DNA of 64,000 bases from Pseudorhodobacter wandonensis (GCF_001202035.1 NZ_LGHT01000023.1:38491-102490), one strand, 5' to 3'. Positions 1 through 11,070 are shown, counted from the stretch's first letter. Program-made: numbers and translations. Notes: generated from the letters alone by a model not told the origin.

Positions 1-11
1 AGCAAGAATTG

Positions 12-572
12 ATGCAAGATATCCACGTCGCTTTGAAGTTGATTGATGCCGCCAATGCTGCCGACCCGACCTTGGAAAATGGCCAGCCAGCCGCTTTGCT
101 TTATGGTGAGCGTATGTCGGCCGAGGCGGGGCGGTTGTTTCCGGATGCGTCCGATGTGCTGCGGATCGCGGCGCGGGGCCAGCATGTTGAACGGTGGTTG
201 TTGAAACGCGCCGATTATCCTGAGGGCAAAGAAGGCTACCATGCGTGGCGGCGCGAGCAGGGGCGGCGGCATGGCGTGCGCGTGGCGGGGATTATGGCCG
301 AGGCGGGTTATAATGCCGAAGATCAGGCACGGGTCGGTGTTTTGCTGCGCAAAGAAGGGATCAAGCGCGACCCAGAGGTTCAGGCGCTGGAAGATATCAT
401 TTGTTTCGTGTTCATCCGCTGGTATTTTGCTGATTTCGCGGCCAAACGCAGCGGTGAGGATTTGCTGAAAATCGTAGAAAAAACTGCGCGGAAAATGTCG
501 GCCGAGGCGCGGGCGCGGGCGTTGAGGGAATTTGATCTGCCCGAGGATTTCGCGGCGGTTTTTCGCGATTGA
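12..572 (+). CDS. DUF4202 family protein
   Basis: About 186 residues. The pattern IDAANAADP near the N-terminus, LLYGERMS, RIAARGQHVERW, YPEGKEGYHAWR and the later LEDIICFVF stretch match what I recall of the DUF4202 family, which has no settled biochemical function. I see no signal peptide or membrane segment, so it should be cytoplasmic. The ATG at 12 is preferred over an in-frame TTG three bases earlier. The frame is open to the left window edge, so an earlier start outside the window is not excluded. The gene converges on norF, with an 87-base gap. Some family members are labelled as glutamyl-tRNA synthetase relatives, but no synthetase motif is visible here. Confidence 0.8.
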   Translation: MQDIHVALKLIDAANAADPTLENGQPAALLYGERMSAEAGRLFPDASDVLRIAARGQHVERWLLKRADYPEGKEGYHAWRREQGRRHGVRVAGIMAEAGYNAEDQARVGVLLRKEGIKRDPEVQALEDIICFVFIRWYFADFAAKRSGEDLLKIVEKTARKMSAEARARALREFDLPEDFAAVFRD

Positions 573-659
573 CCGCACGCGGACATATTTTCAACTCATT
601 GATATAACACGAAAATGCATATTCCGTTTACCGGATCTTAATCTTTTCGCCGCGCGATG

Positions 660-920
660 TCAGCCCATCAGATAGAGCGCAAGAAGCCCCAACATGTAAA
701 AGGCCAAAACGGTTGCAAAGCCTTGGCGGAGGGGCGGCGCGGCTGCAAGGCCGAGATAGCGGTTCGCGATAATGCGGGCCTTGGCCCATGCAAGGACCAG
801 AATGGCGCTGGCTGTCAGCCCAAGGCCCAAGCGGCCCCAACCGGCGTGCAGACCCAAAGCCAGCAGGGTAGACATCGCAGATAGGGCAAGAAGCGCGATC
901 CAAGCGCGGGTCAGAGACAT
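660..920 (-). CDS. norF: NorF, small membrane protein of nitric oxide reductase cluster
   Basis: A short, very hydrophobic protein of 86 residues with about three membrane segments and a conserved-looking FYMLGLLALYLMG end. Its position directly after norE (4-base gap) and its size match NorF of Paracoccus, which resembles a bacterial cytochrome oxidase subunit IV. NorF is thought to help assembly or activity of the NorCB complex in the inner membrane. It is the last gene of norCBQDEF. The assignment rests more on context than on sequence, because such small proteins diverge quickly. Confidence 0.75.
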   Translation of the reverse strand: MSLTRAWIALLALSAMSTLLALGLHAGWGRLGLGLTASAILVLAWAKARIIANRYLGLAAAPPLRQGFATVLAFYMLGLLALYLMG

Positions 921-924
921 TTTC

Positions 925-1482
925 TTACCTTAACAGATAGATGACGGGGAACAGCAGCACCCAGACCAGATCGACCATATGCCAAAAGGCGACACCGGTG
1001 TGCGCGTTACCCGTTTTGGGAAAGGCGGCGACCAAGCCGAGGATGACGATACCGGCAACGACATGGGCCGCGTGAAACCCTGTGAGCAGATAGTAAAAGG
1101 TGAAAAACGCATGGGTATCGGTGCCGATAACTTGGGCGGCTTTCTCGGCATATTCGGCAGCTTTGACCACCAGAAATACCAGCCCCAGAGCCGCCGCAGC
1201 CGCAAGGTTGTAGCGCGCCGCAGCAATCCGGCCGGATTCAATCGCCTGTACGGCCCGCGCCGCAAGATAGCCCGAGGTGACCAGAACCACGGTGTTCACC
1301 CCCGCGCCTGCGCGGTGCAGGTGGTCTTGGGCAGCGGCAAAACCGGCGGGGTCGGTGATGCGCACAGCCAGAAAGGCGGCAAGGCCCGCACCGAACACCA
1401 GCAATTCCGACACGATCAGAATCCACATCATCAGATCGCCGGGCAGTTGGTCAAAAACGCTTTCGTCGGATGTATCTGTCAT
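925..1482 (-). CDS. norE: NorE, cytochrome c oxidase subunit III-like protein
   Basis: About 185 residues with five membrane segments, recognisable as the heme-copper oxidase subunit III fold: the YYLLTGFHAAHVVAGI stretch and the C-terminal AFWHMVDLVWVLLFP stretch are typical. The open frame runs further upstream, but the ATG at 1482 is chosen because its ATGA overlaps the norD stop and MTDTSDES is a normal N-terminus. NorE is an accessory protein of the nitric oxide reductase operon, not part of the purified NorCB enzyme. It lies in the order norC-B-Q-D-E-F. Confidence 0.88.
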   Translation of the reverse strand: MTDTSDESVFDQLPGDLMMWILIVSELLVFGAGLAAFLAVRITDPAGFAAAQDHLHRAGAGVNTVVLVTSGYLAARAVQAIESGRIAAARYNLAAAAALGLVFLVVKAAEYAEKAAQVIGTDTHAFFTFYYLLTGFHAAHVVAGIVILGLVAAFPKTGNAHTGVAFWHMVDLVWVLLFPVIYLLR

Positions 1483-3392
1483 GCGCCGACCAGTTGCCGG
1501 TAGATTTCGGGTAAAGCCTGCGTCAGTTTGTCCGGGTCTGAAATGACCGTAAAGCCGCCGGGGCCGAACATGCGCGGGAACCATGCTTTGCCGTCACGAT
1601 CGACGGTGATGCCGTAAACGGCGTGGCCTGCGCGGCGGGCCTCACGCACGGCCATGCGGCTGTCTTCAATGCCGTGGCGGCCCTCGTAATGATCGAGGTC
1701 ATTGGGTTTGCCATCGGTGATAACCAGCAGCAGGCGGCGTTTGCGTGCCTGACCGGACAGTTCCTTGGACACATGGCGGATGGCGGCGCCAAGACGGGTG
1801 TAATGGCCGGGGGTCAGTGACGCGATGCGGCGAATGACGGTGTCATTCATCGGCTCGGCAAAATCCTTGCAGCTTTGCACATAGACGCGGTTCCGTTTCA
1901 GCGATGAAAAGGCGTGAATGGCAAAGTCGTCGCCACAGGCATTCAGGCCCCACGCAAGGGCGGCCAGTGCCTCGCGTTCTACACCAATCACTGTGCGGCC
2001 ATCATGGCCATGGCCCGGAACCGCACTTTCGGTAGAGCGTGAGACATCGAGCAAAATCGACACCGCCAGATCGCGCATTTGCGGGCGGGTTTGCCGCCAG
2101 ATGCGGTCATCGCCCTGGCCGGTTGCATAAAAATCGACCCGTGCGCGGACAGCCCGATCCGTATCAAGTTCGTCGCCGTCAAGGTGGCCAGAGGTCGAAA
2201 TTCGGCTGGGACGCAGAGCCTCGAACTGACGTTTGACGGCGCGGATACGGGATTGCGCGCGCGGATCGTCCTGAAACGGGGATTGGTCAATGGGCTGTGC
2301 CTGCGACGACAAAATGCGTGTATGAGCGGGCAGGTAAACTCCAGTGCGACAATCCCATTCAGGATAGGTGGAAATGCCGGAAAGCGCCTCTCGGTCCACA
2401 TCTTCGGGAGACAGGTCAAGGTGCAGTTTCAGGCGGGTGGCAGGGGCTTTGGAGATTTGTCCAAGCCCGATTTCTTCGGCATCATCGGCGGCCTTTTTGG
2501 CGCTGTCATCATCGTCATCCTCGACCCGGCGGTTGAGGTTGATGAATTCGGCCCAAGACAGGATTGCCTCGAATTTATGCAGGATAAAGCTGTCGTTGCG
2601 TTCGGCCTGATCGGCGCGTTTGCGTTTGGCGCGGCGGGTTTTGGCGCTGTCTGATGACTCGGCCATGCCATCGGTGGCGCGGGCCTCGACCTGCGTTTCG
2701 GCGGAAAAGGTCACATGCCGCAGGTCGGGCCACAGGGCTACGGGGCGAAAGGGTTTATAGCCGCGCGGGGTTTTGGCGGGCAAAGCGGGTTGCGGGCAAT
2801 CATCGCCCAGCATGCGGCGGATGCGGGCCTCAATCGCGGCTTCTACCCGTGGCAGGGTGGGGCGGGGGCGCAGGGCCAGGGTGGCGGCGCAGAGATCGCG
2901 GTAGAGGGCGGTAAAGCCGGGGGCGTTTTCGAGCGTGTTGCGCACCATTGCATCGGCGGCATCTAGGGCTGCGATGTCGGCGGCAAGCGGGTTGTCGGTT
3001 TCAATGGGGGCGGCATCGGCATGGGCCGCGCTGGCGGTAAGCCACAGGTAGAGCGCGGCGTTAGCCTCGCGCGCGGGGAAGGTGGACAGGCTTTCCGGCA
3101 GGCGCAGGCTTTCGCCATCAAAGGACGCGCGGGGCAGGTGTTCGGTATCGGTGCCAAGGCGGCGCAGAAAGGACAGGCGGTGGTGGGATTTCTCCTCACC
3201 CACCGCTTTGATCTCGGTTGCCGGATTGCCACCGAGGCCACGGAAAAGCACTGCCAGCCGTCCGCCAACCTCTGCAAGGTTGACACGGGCTCCGTCGTGG
3301 CTGCTTGGTGCATCCAGACGGCTGGCGAGCTCGTGCCACAGTTTGCCCATCGTTTCCTCGGGTTCCCATGGCTCGATGTCGATCTTGGTCAT
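1479..3392 (-). CDS. norD: NorD, VWA-domain activation protein for nitric oxide reductase
   Basis: 637 residues, the normal NorD length. The N-terminal two thirds is an acidic, charged region specific to NorD. The C-terminal third (about 430-630) is a von Willebrand factor A domain with the metal-site motif DVSRSTES after a hydrophobic strand, then LLLVITDGKPND. NorD works with the MoxR-type AAA+ ATPase NorQ to activate NorCB, probably by metal insertion or maturation of the NorB active site. It is cytoplasmic, with no signal peptide. It starts 7 bases after norQ and its stop overlaps the norE start. Confidence 0.95.
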   Translation of the reverse strand: MTKIDIEPWEPEETMGKLWHELASRLDAPSSHDGARVNLAEVGGRLAVLFRGLGGNPATEIKAVGEEKSHHRLSFLRRLGTDTEHLPRASFDGESLRLPESLSTFPAREANAALYLWLTASAAHADAAPIETDNPLAADIAALDAADAMVRNTLENAPGFTALYRDLCAATLALRPRPTLPRVEAAIEARIRRMLGDDCPQPALPAKTPRGYKPFRPVALWPDLRHVTFSAETQVEARATDGMAESSDSAKTRRAKRKRADQAERNDSFILHKFEAILSWAEFINLNRRVEDDDDDSAKKAADDAEEIGLGQISKAPATRLKLHLDLSPEDVDREALSGISTYPEWDCRTGVYLPAHTRILSSQAQPIDQSPFQDDPRAQSRIRAVKRQFEALRPSRISTSGHLDGDELDTDRAVRARVDFYATGQGDDRIWRQTRPQMRDLAVSILLDVSRSTESAVPGHGHDGRTVIGVEREALAALAWGLNACGDDFAIHAFSSLKRNRVYVQSCKDFAEPMNDTVIRRIASLTPGHYTRLGAAIRHVSKELSGQARKRRLLLVITDGKPNDLDHYEGRHGIEDSRMAVREARRAGHAVYGITVDRDGKAWFPRMFGPGGFTVISDPDKLTQALPEIYRQLVGA

Positions 3393-3399
3393 GCTGGCC

Positions 3400-4212
3400 T
3401 CACCCGAAAACAGCGGTTACAAGATCGAGGAGCCCGCGTTTGGTATCGCGGTCGTCGGTCAAAGGTTCGATCATCGCGGCCAGAATGGCACGTTCAACCG
3501 GCATGCCTTGGCGGATCAGGGTTGCGGCATAGACGACTAGGCGGGTTGAGACGCCTTCCTCCAGATCCTGCCCTTTCAGGTCGCGCAGTTTATTGGCGAG
3601 GCGGACGAGGGGTTTTACCCGCGCCTCATCCAGACCGGATTCGCGCATGACCACAGGGATTTCATGTTCCGGTTTGGGGAAGGTGAATTCCAGCGACACA
3701 AAGCGCTGGCGGGTTGAGGGTTTGAGGGTTTTCAGGATGTTCTGATAGCCGGGGTTATAGCTGGCCACGAGCATGAAGCCGTCTGCGGCCTCCAGCTCCT
3801 CGCCCGTGCGGTCGATTGGCAGGATGCGGCGGTCATCGGTTAGCGGGTGCAGGACCACGGTCACGTCTTTGCGGGCCTCGACCACCTCATCCAGATAGCA
3901 GATAGCCCCTTCGCGCACGGCGCGGGTCAGGGGGCCATCGACCCAGATCGTCTCGCCGCCCTTTAGCAGGTAGCGGCCAATCAGATCGGCGGCGGACAGG
4001 TCATCATGGCAGGCCACAGTATACAGCGGGCGGCCAAGCTGGGCGGCCATATGGGCCACAAAACGGGTTTTACCGCAGCCGGTGGGGCCTTTTAGCAGCA
4101 CCGGCAGCTGGTTGTCATAGGCCGCTTGAAACACCGCAATCTCATCGGCTTGGGGCAGGTAGAAGGGGGCATCTGCCGCCCCCTTCAGGTTCAGGGTTCC
4201 ATCCATAACCAT
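3400..4212 (-). CDS. norQ: NorQ, MoxR-type AAA+ ATPase for nitric oxide reductase maturation
   Basis: 270 residues. Walker A is GPTGCGKT at residues 42-49, Walker B is the CYLDEVVE stretch, and a sensor/arginine-finger region follows (STRQRFVSLEF). These mark the CbbQ/NirQ/NorQ branch of MoxR AAA+ proteins, which pair with a VWA partner, here NorD just downstream. The ATG at 4212 shares one base with the norB stop (TGATG); an in-frame GTG three bases upstream is possible. The job is ATP-driven activation of the NorB catalytic subunit. Confidence 0.95.
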   Translation of the reverse strand: MVMDGTLNLKGAADAPFYLPQADEIAVFQAAYDNQLPVLLKGPTGCGKTRFVAHMAAQLGRPLYTVACHDDLSAADLIGRYLLKGGETIWVDGPLTRAVREGAICYLDEVVEARKDVTVVLHPLTDDRRILPIDRTGEELEAADGFMLVASYNPGYQNILKTLKPSTRQRFVSLEFTFPKPEHEIPVVMRESGLDEARVKPLVRLANKLRDLKGQDLEEGVSTRLVVYAATLIRQGMPVERAILAAMIEPLTDDRDTKRGLLDLVTAVFG

Positions 4213-5609
4213 CACTCCGCAGCCACATGATCCGGGTCACGCTCCAGCCGGTCGCGCTCGATCGGGCCGGGGCTTACGATTTCACGGCGTGGCACCATCA
4301 CTGAATAGATGAACAAGAGCGCACCCAGAACAACCGCAATACCCGAGCCGAAGCGCATGGCGTAGAAGATCCAAAGCTGGTCTTGTACCTCCATAAAGCC
4401 CATGCCCAGCACGCGTTGCAGGTGGGTTTGGACCGTGCCTGCAAAGGTCAGCGTAAAGGTCATAAACACCATCCCGCCCGACATCAGCCAGAAGGACGCC
4501 ATGTTCAGCACCTGGTTATAGGGGTCACGGCCCAACAGCACCGGCATCGCATAGGTGATGATCGCCAGGTTTACGCAGACATAGGCACCGTAAAACGCAA
4601 GGTGGCCATGGGCTGCGGTGATCTGCGTGCCGTGGGTATAGTAGTTAACCCCGTGCAGCGTGTGCATGAAGCCCCAGATGCCTGCGCCAAAGAACGCCAG
4701 CACCGCACAGCCCAGCGACCAAAGCAAAGCGGCCTTGTTCGGGTGGTCGCGGCGGCCTTTCCAAACCATCACGAAGGCAAAGGACATCATCGCAAAGAAC
4801 GGCACGATTTCGAGACTGGAGAACACATCGCCAACCCAAGCCCAATAGCCGGGGGTGCCGATCCACAAGAAGTGGTGGCCAGTACCAAGGATGCCCGAGA
4901 ACAGCGCGGTGGCAACGATGACATAGAGCCATTTCTCGACCACTTCGCGGTCAACGCCGGTCAATTTCAGCATCAGGAAGGCAAGGATCGCGGCCATGAC
5001 CAATTCCCACACGCCTTCGACCCACAGGTGGACAACGAACCACCAATACATCTTATCCAATGCAAGGTTGGCAGGGTTGACGAAGGCAAAGAGGAACAAC
5101 AGCGACAGCCCCCAAAGCCCCAGCAACAAAATGTTGGTGATCGCGGTTTTCTTGCCTGCCAAGACGGTCATGGTGACGTTGAACAAAAAGATCAGCGCCG
5201 CAACAACGATACCGGCCTTGACCCAACGGGGTTGCTCTAGAAACTCGCGGCCTTCCTTGCCGAACAGGAAGCTGCCTTCAAACAGGTTGAAGGTATAGGT
5301 TACAACCACGCCTGCGGTGCCAAGAACAAGAATGGCAAGCTGCAGATAGGCGAGCTTGGTCGAATACATCTCGCGCTCGGTCTCTTCGGGCAGCAGGTAA
5401 TAGGCAGCACCGAAAAAGCCCAGAAGCAGCCAGACGATCAGGCTGTTGGTGTGCAGCATCCGCACGATGTTGAACGGCAGGATTTCCGACAGGAAGTTTC
5501 CGTCTACGTAGATATAGCCCATAATCAGGCCAAGGCTGACCTGCACGGCGAACAAAGCCATGGCTACGATAAAGTAGACCAGAGCAATTTTTTGAGTTTG
5601 ATATTTCAT
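4212..5609 (-). CDS. norB: NorB, nitric oxide reductase large subunit
   Basis: 465 residues and about 12 membrane segments, the usual size for cytochrome c-dependent NorB. Heme-copper oxidase-type histidine stretches are visible (NIVRMLHTNSLIVWLL, VVHLWVEGVWELV, GTGHHFLWIG, TAAHGHLAFYGAY). The glutamate in WVEGVWELV is the position typical of NorB non-heme iron sites. It reduces two NO to N2O in the inner membrane, receiving electrons through NorC, encoded 11 bases upstream. Expression is probably from the NNR-boxed norC promoter. Confidence 0.97.
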   Translation of the reverse strand: MKYQTQKIALVYFIVAMALFAVQVSLGLIMGYIYVDGNFLSEILPFNIVRMLHTNSLIVWLLLGFFGAAYYLLPEETEREMYSTKLAYLQLAILVLGTAGVVVTYTFNLFEGSFLFGKEGREFLEQPRWVKAGIVVAALIFLFNVTMTVLAGKKTAITNILLLGLWGLSLLFLFAFVNPANLALDKMYWWFVVHLWVEGVWELVMAAILAFLMLKLTGVDREVVEKWLYVIVATALFSGILGTGHHFLWIGTPGYWAWVGDVFSSLEIVPFFAMMSFAFVMVWKGRRDHPNKAALLWSLGCAVLAFFGAGIWGFMHTLHGVNYYTHGTQITAAHGHLAFYGAYVCVNLAIITYAMPVLLGRDPYNQVLNMASFWLMSGGMVFMTFTLTFAGTVQTHLQRVLGMGFMEVQDQLWIFYAMRFGSGIAVVLGALLFIYSVMVPRREIVSPGPIERDRLERDPDHVAAE

Positions 5610-5620
5610 GTCAGGCCTCC

Positions 5621-6073
5621 TTAGCCCGCATCATTCGGTGGCCAGTTTTGCGTGTTGATCGTATTGGTCCAGAGAAGGAAATCGGCCAATTCGCGGTATT
5701 CCGCATCGGTCAGGTTGAATTGTGGCATTTGGCGACGGCCCTCGATGCCCGTGGGCATGGCGTCCATCCAGCTTTTCAGGCTGTCCATTGCCGCCTCGTG
5801 GTCGTCATTCACGCCCCAGCGGGTCATCACATTGCCCAGTTCTGGTGCGAAATAGGCACCTTCGCCAAGCAGGGTATGACAATTGATGCAGCCGTGCTTT
5901 TCCCACAGGTGTTTGCCTGCCGCGACCGAAGGGGTCAGCGTTTCAGCATTGGTCGAGGTGGTAACGATATATCGGTGGCTGTTCCACGTCAGCCCGATAA
6001 AAATAAGGATAAAGAACAGTGACCCGCCATAAAAGATATTACGGGCCATGCTCTTGGTCATGACTTCGCGCAT
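5621..6073 (-). CDS. norC: NorC, nitric oxide reductase cytochrome c subunit
   Basis: 150 residues. One N-terminal membrane anchor (about 12-30) is followed by a periplasmic cytochrome c domain with C62-x-x-C65-H66 (GCINCHTLLG) and a Met ligand candidate in the RRQMPQF stretch. NorC passes electrons from cytochrome c or cupredoxin to NorB. The start at 6073 is supported by a GGGAAGG ribosome site a few bases upstream; an in-frame ATG four codons later lacks that spacing. It is the first gene of the nor operon, with an NNR-type box about 100 bases upstream. Confidence 0.97.
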   Translation of the reverse strand: MREVMTKSMARNIFYGGSLFFILIFIGLTWNSHRYIVTTSTNAETLTPSVAAGKHLWEKHGCINCHTLLGEGAYFAPELGNVMTRWGVNDDHEAAMDSLKSWMDAMPTGIEGRRQMPQFNLTDAEYRELADFLLWTNTINTQNWPPNDAG

Positions 6074-6172
6074 TGCGCCTTCCCTTTCTCAGAGCTTGCC
6101 CGAGGGATGCGCGGGGCAAGCTCGGGGCCGTTGATGGTAAACTATCTGTGAAGCGAGCGGGCGAGTCGTGCC

Positions 6173-6186
6173 TTAACGAAAGTCAA
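6173..6186. promoter_or_regulatory. NNR/FNR-type box upstream of norC
   Basis: TTAACGAAAGTCAA is an inverted repeat of the form TTAAC-N4-GTCAA. That is the form recalled for the NO-responsive regulator NNR of Paracoccus at nir and nor promoters. It lies about 100 bases before norC in the nirX-norC gap. The distance allows a transcription start about 40 bases downstream of the box. This implies induction by NO under low oxygen. Confidence 0.75.
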
Positions 6187-6216
6187 ATGCTCGGAGGAAA
6201 ATGCACAGTTTATTGG

Positions 6217-7083
6217 TCAGGAAATATGTTCCAGCCGCGTGTTCGGGGTTTGGGCAAGGGCTGCATCAATGGCGGGGCGGTCCATCAGGCAAAATGCGGT
6301 GGACAGTGCATCGGCCACAGCCGCCGAAGGGGCAGAAACCGAAACCGTGTTCCACAGCGGGGCAGGGCCGTGCGGGTTGATGATATGCGGTGCATCTGCG
6401 CCAATCACCGTGCCGCGCGGCGAAGATGTTGCCAGCGCGCGGTTTTGCAGCAGCGCCTCGCCCAGGCGGTTGCCTTGGGGGCCCGCGATAGCGACGCGCC
6501 ACGGGTCTGCGCCGTGATCGCCAAGCGCCATCACCTCGCCCATATCGACCAATACATTGTGATAGCCTTTGCCATACAGAAATTCTGCGATGCTATCGGC
6601 GGCGAAGCCCTGGGCGATACCGTTGAAGGTAAGCGCCATATCGGGGGCAAGGCGGATATCGGTTTCCGACCATTTCACCTTATTCCAGCCCACTAGGGCG
6701 CGCGCGGCGTTCAGGTCGCGGCCCTGCGCTGTGGCCAGCCAAAGCGGCTGAACCGACGGGTCAAACATGCCGCCTGTGGCCTTGTTCACGCGGTCGCTTG
6801 TGGCCACTACGGTTTGAAAGGCGCGGGTGGTATTGGCGATATAGCCGGTTTGGTTCAACCGCGTCAGGGTAGAGTCGCGAAACAGCGAAAAGTCGGCCTC
6901 GATTAGGTCAATCAGCGCCTCGATCTTTGGCCAGAGCAAGGCGGCGCGGTTTTCGGGCAGGCCAACAAGTGCGATTTGCGCATCCGCCCCCAAAGCGCGG
7001 CCTTTCCAGATCGCAGGATTGGCAGCGGCGGGCGAGGTGCAGAGCGCGGCGGCGGTGATGGTTAGGAAACGGCGTCGGTTCAT
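6217..7083 (-). CDS. nirX: NirX, ApbE-family FAD:protein FMN transferase
   Basis: 288 residues. The N-terminus begins NRRRFLTI followed by a hydrophobic stretch ending SPAAA, which resembles a Tat signal, so the enzyme is likely periplasmic. The body matches ApbE: the DADFSLF-like segment (here EADFSLFRDSTLTRLN), GMFDPSVQPLW, ALTFNGIAQGFAAD, VDMGEVMALG and the late STAFCLM stretch. ApbE enzymes attach FMN covalently to a threonine of target proteins. The obvious target is NirI, whose gene overlaps nirX by four bases (ATGA). It is transcribed with nirI away from nirS. Confidence 0.9.
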   Translation of the reverse strand: MNRRRFLTITAAALCTSPAAANPAIWKGRALGADAQIALVGLPENRAALLWPKIEALIDLIEADFSLFRDSTLTRLNQTGYIANTTRAFQTVVATSDRVNKATGGMFDPSVQPLWLATAQGRDLNAARALVGWNKVKWSETDIRLAPDMALTFNGIAQGFAADSIAEFLYGKGYHNVLVDMGEVMALGDHGADPWRVAIAGPQGNRLGEALLQNRALATSSPRGTVIGADAPHIINPHGPAPLWNTVSVSAPSAAVADALSTAFCLMDRPAIDAALAQTPNTRLEHIS

Positions 7084-9107
7084 GCGGGCTCTCCTGTGCG
7101 GGCGCGGCGTTTTAAGACGGGGCAGCTGTGGGCGTCATTCATGATGATCTGGCAGCGCAGGCATAAAACGCATTCATTGGCGTTGATGCGGCCCAGCGGG
7201 TCTATGGCGCCGACGGTGCATTTGGTTTCGCAAAGCCTGCATTCGCGGCCACATTGCGGGCGGCGTTTCAGCCAGTCAAAGATTTTCAGCTTGGCGGGAA
7301 TCGCCAGGCCTGCGCCCAAGGGGCACAGGTAGCGGCAGTAGAAACGTTCGATAAACAGGCCCGCGAACAGGATGGCTGCCACGAACAAAAGGAACGGCCA
7401 GGCGCGGAGCATGCGCAGGGAAATCGCGGTTTTGAACGGTTCAAACTCGGCCGCGATCAGGGCGTCATGCATCGAATAGAAGGACAGCGCGAGGATGCCG
7501 ACGAAGGCCGTGTATTTGATGACCCAAAGCCGTTCATGCAGGGCCTGTGGCACGGCGATTTGCCGCACGCCAAGCGCCTGGGCGGCGGTGTTTGTTAGCT
7601 CTTGCAGCGCGCCAAAGGGGCAAAGCCAGCCGCAATAGACGCCGCGCCCCCAGAACAACAGGCCAAGCGCGGTGAAGCCCCAGAGAAGGAAGATCACGGG
7701 TTCGATCAGGAAGGTTTCCCAGCGAAAACCGTTCAGGAGTGAGTGGACAAAGGCCACGACCTGCACGACCGATAGCTGCCCGTTCAACCCCCAGCCCAGC
7801 ACAAACAGCGTGGTGGTCAGAAAGCCGATGCGCCCGATGCGCCACAGGCGGGGGCGGCGGGTGATCCATTCCTGGGCAAATAGAATCAGTGTCAGCACGG
7901 CGAGCATGCCGACAACCACGCCGGTTTGCAGGCGCTTTGCCTGCCAGATGGTTTGCCACAGCGGTGCGTCGGGCGGGGGCGGGGCAAGGCGGTAGGCATC
8001 GGGCAGGCGGTAATCGACAAGGATGTCCATCGTTGCCACGCCATCAACCGTGGGGCGACTGGCCTGCACGGTTACGCGAAAGGGGGCCAGCGGGTCGATG
8101 GTTTTGGGCAGGCGAAACAGGCTGATCTCTTTGACATCAGGTGCGCCGTCGATACGCAGACGCTTGATCATTTGATAACTGTCTGCGCCCGGCTGATAGG
8201 TTGTGCCGTTTTGCGAAAGGGTCAGGCGGTCGAACACCCCCGATTTGCGCCAATCGGTGCCGCGATGCGAATAGAGCCCCGATGAAATGACCACCAAAGC
8301 CGATTCGCCAGGGCCGAGATTGCCCACGGCGGCGGTATAGCTTTGCTGGCCCAGCAGGGATTGGCCGACGCTTGGCGGGTCTACGAGGCCCAGCCAGAGG
8401 TGGATGAAATCGCCGTCTCCGGGTTGCAGCGGCGGGGTGGAGCCTGCAAGTGCGGCAGCGGCCTCGGTCATGGAAACGCGGGTTTCAACAAGCGCACTGG
8501 CGGCCAAAAGGCCGGGCCAATCGGTTTGGGTAAAACCCAGCCGGTCGATGCCACCGGCGGCATCAATCAACCCGCGACCAATCGCCAAGGTGCGGGCGGT
8601 GCGCAAAATGCCATCGCGAATCACGCCTGTGGAAACGGTGGCGCGGGAAATGACCTTGGGCAGGTCTTGGCGTTCGGTGACGGCCGCGCGCAGGTTCTGA
8701 CCGGCAAAGCCGCTGACATATTTGGCGATGTCTTCGTCTGAAATGCCCAATGTCAGCACGGGTTCATTATGCTGTATCAGCCGTGCGCCACGGATTACGG
8801 CATCAGGCGACAGCGCCACCAAAACATCCAAGGGCCGGCCTGAATAGCCAACCGAGCCCGCGATTTCCCATGTAGAGCCGATATAACCGATCACACGCCC
8901 ATCGGCCCGCACCGTCCAGCCGGGGACGCCATCATCCTGCCGCGAAACCTGAACAGGCGCTTGGGTATCAAGAAGTTGGCGGGCCATGGCAGCATCTGGT
9001 GCGATGGTTTGCAACACGTCATTTGACACGCCGCTGGCCGCTGCCTGCGGTGCATATCCCGCCAAACAGAGGGCTATGAAAAGGCACGCTCCTTTTAAAA
9101 ATTGCAT
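7080..9107 (-). CDS. nirI: NirI, NosR/NirI-family flavin and iron-sulfur membrane protein
   Basis: About 675 residues. The order is: signal peptide (to about AAASG), a periplasmic FMN-binding domain with the candidate flavinylation site SRATVSTG, a second periplasmic domain, several membrane helices, two CxxxCP motifs (YCGWLCPFG and YCRYLCPLG), and a C-terminal pair of ferredoxin-like clusters (CRLCETKC, CVLCLRC). This is the NosR/NirI architecture. NirI is needed for nirS expression or NirS activity in Paracoccus. The ATG at 9107 is chosen over a GTG one codon earlier. It is divergent from nirS across an NNR-type box and followed by nirX, the likely flavin transferase. Confidence 0.95.
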   Translation of the reverse strand: MQFLKGACLFIALCLAGYAPQAAASGVSNDVLQTIAPDAAMARQLLDTQAPVQVSRQDDGVPGWTVRADGRVIGYIGSTWEIAGSVGYSGRPLDVLVALSPDAVIRGARLIQHNEPVLTLGISDEDIAKYVSGFAGQNLRAAVTERQDLPKVISRATVSTGVIRDGILRTARTLAIGRGLIDAAGGIDRLGFTQTDWPGLLAASALVETRVSMTEAAAALAGSTPPLQPGDGDFIHLWLGLVDPPSVGQSLLGQQSYTAAVGNLGPGESALVVISSGLYSHRGTDWRKSGVFDRLTLSQNGTTYQPGADSYQMIKRLRIDGAPDVKEISLFRLPKTIDPLAPFRVTVQASRPTVDGVATMDILVDYRLPDAYRLAPPPPDAPLWQTIWQAKRLQTGVVVGMLAVLTLILFAQEWITRRPRLWRIGRIGFLTTTLFVLGWGLNGQLSVVQVVAFVHSLLNGFRWETFLIEPVIFLLWGFTALGLLFWGRGVYCGWLCPFGALQELTNTAAQALGVRQIAVPQALHERLWVIKYTAFVGILALSFYSMHDALIAAEFEPFKTAISLRMLRAWPFLLFVAAILFAGLFIERFYCRYLCPLGAGLAIPAKLKIFDWLKRRPQCGRECRLCETKCTVGAIDPLGRINANECVLCLRCQIIMNDAHSCPVLKRRARTGEPA

Positions 9108-9163
9108 CACTTGGCCTTTGGTTCGGGGTGCGCAGACCCTGCCAAAGGGTCGCGCCTTGCGCC

Positions 9164-11000
<1,837 letters not shown>

Positions 11001-11009
11001 TCAAACATC

Positions 11010-11034
11010 GGGGCGGCGGGTTGCCTGCCGCCCC
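11010..11034 (+). terminator. Stem-loop between nirS and nirE
   Basis: GGGGCGGC and GCCGCCCC form an eight-base-pair perfect stem, extendable past one mismatch, ten bases after the nirS stop. The downstream run is mixed (ATCCTTTGCCTTTT) rather than a clean T tract. It probably acts as a partial terminator or 3' stabiliser, giving more nirS message than heme d1 synthesis message. Confidence 0.55.
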
Positions 11035-11070
11035 ATCCTTTGCCTTTTCGCATTTTGAATGAGAGACGCC

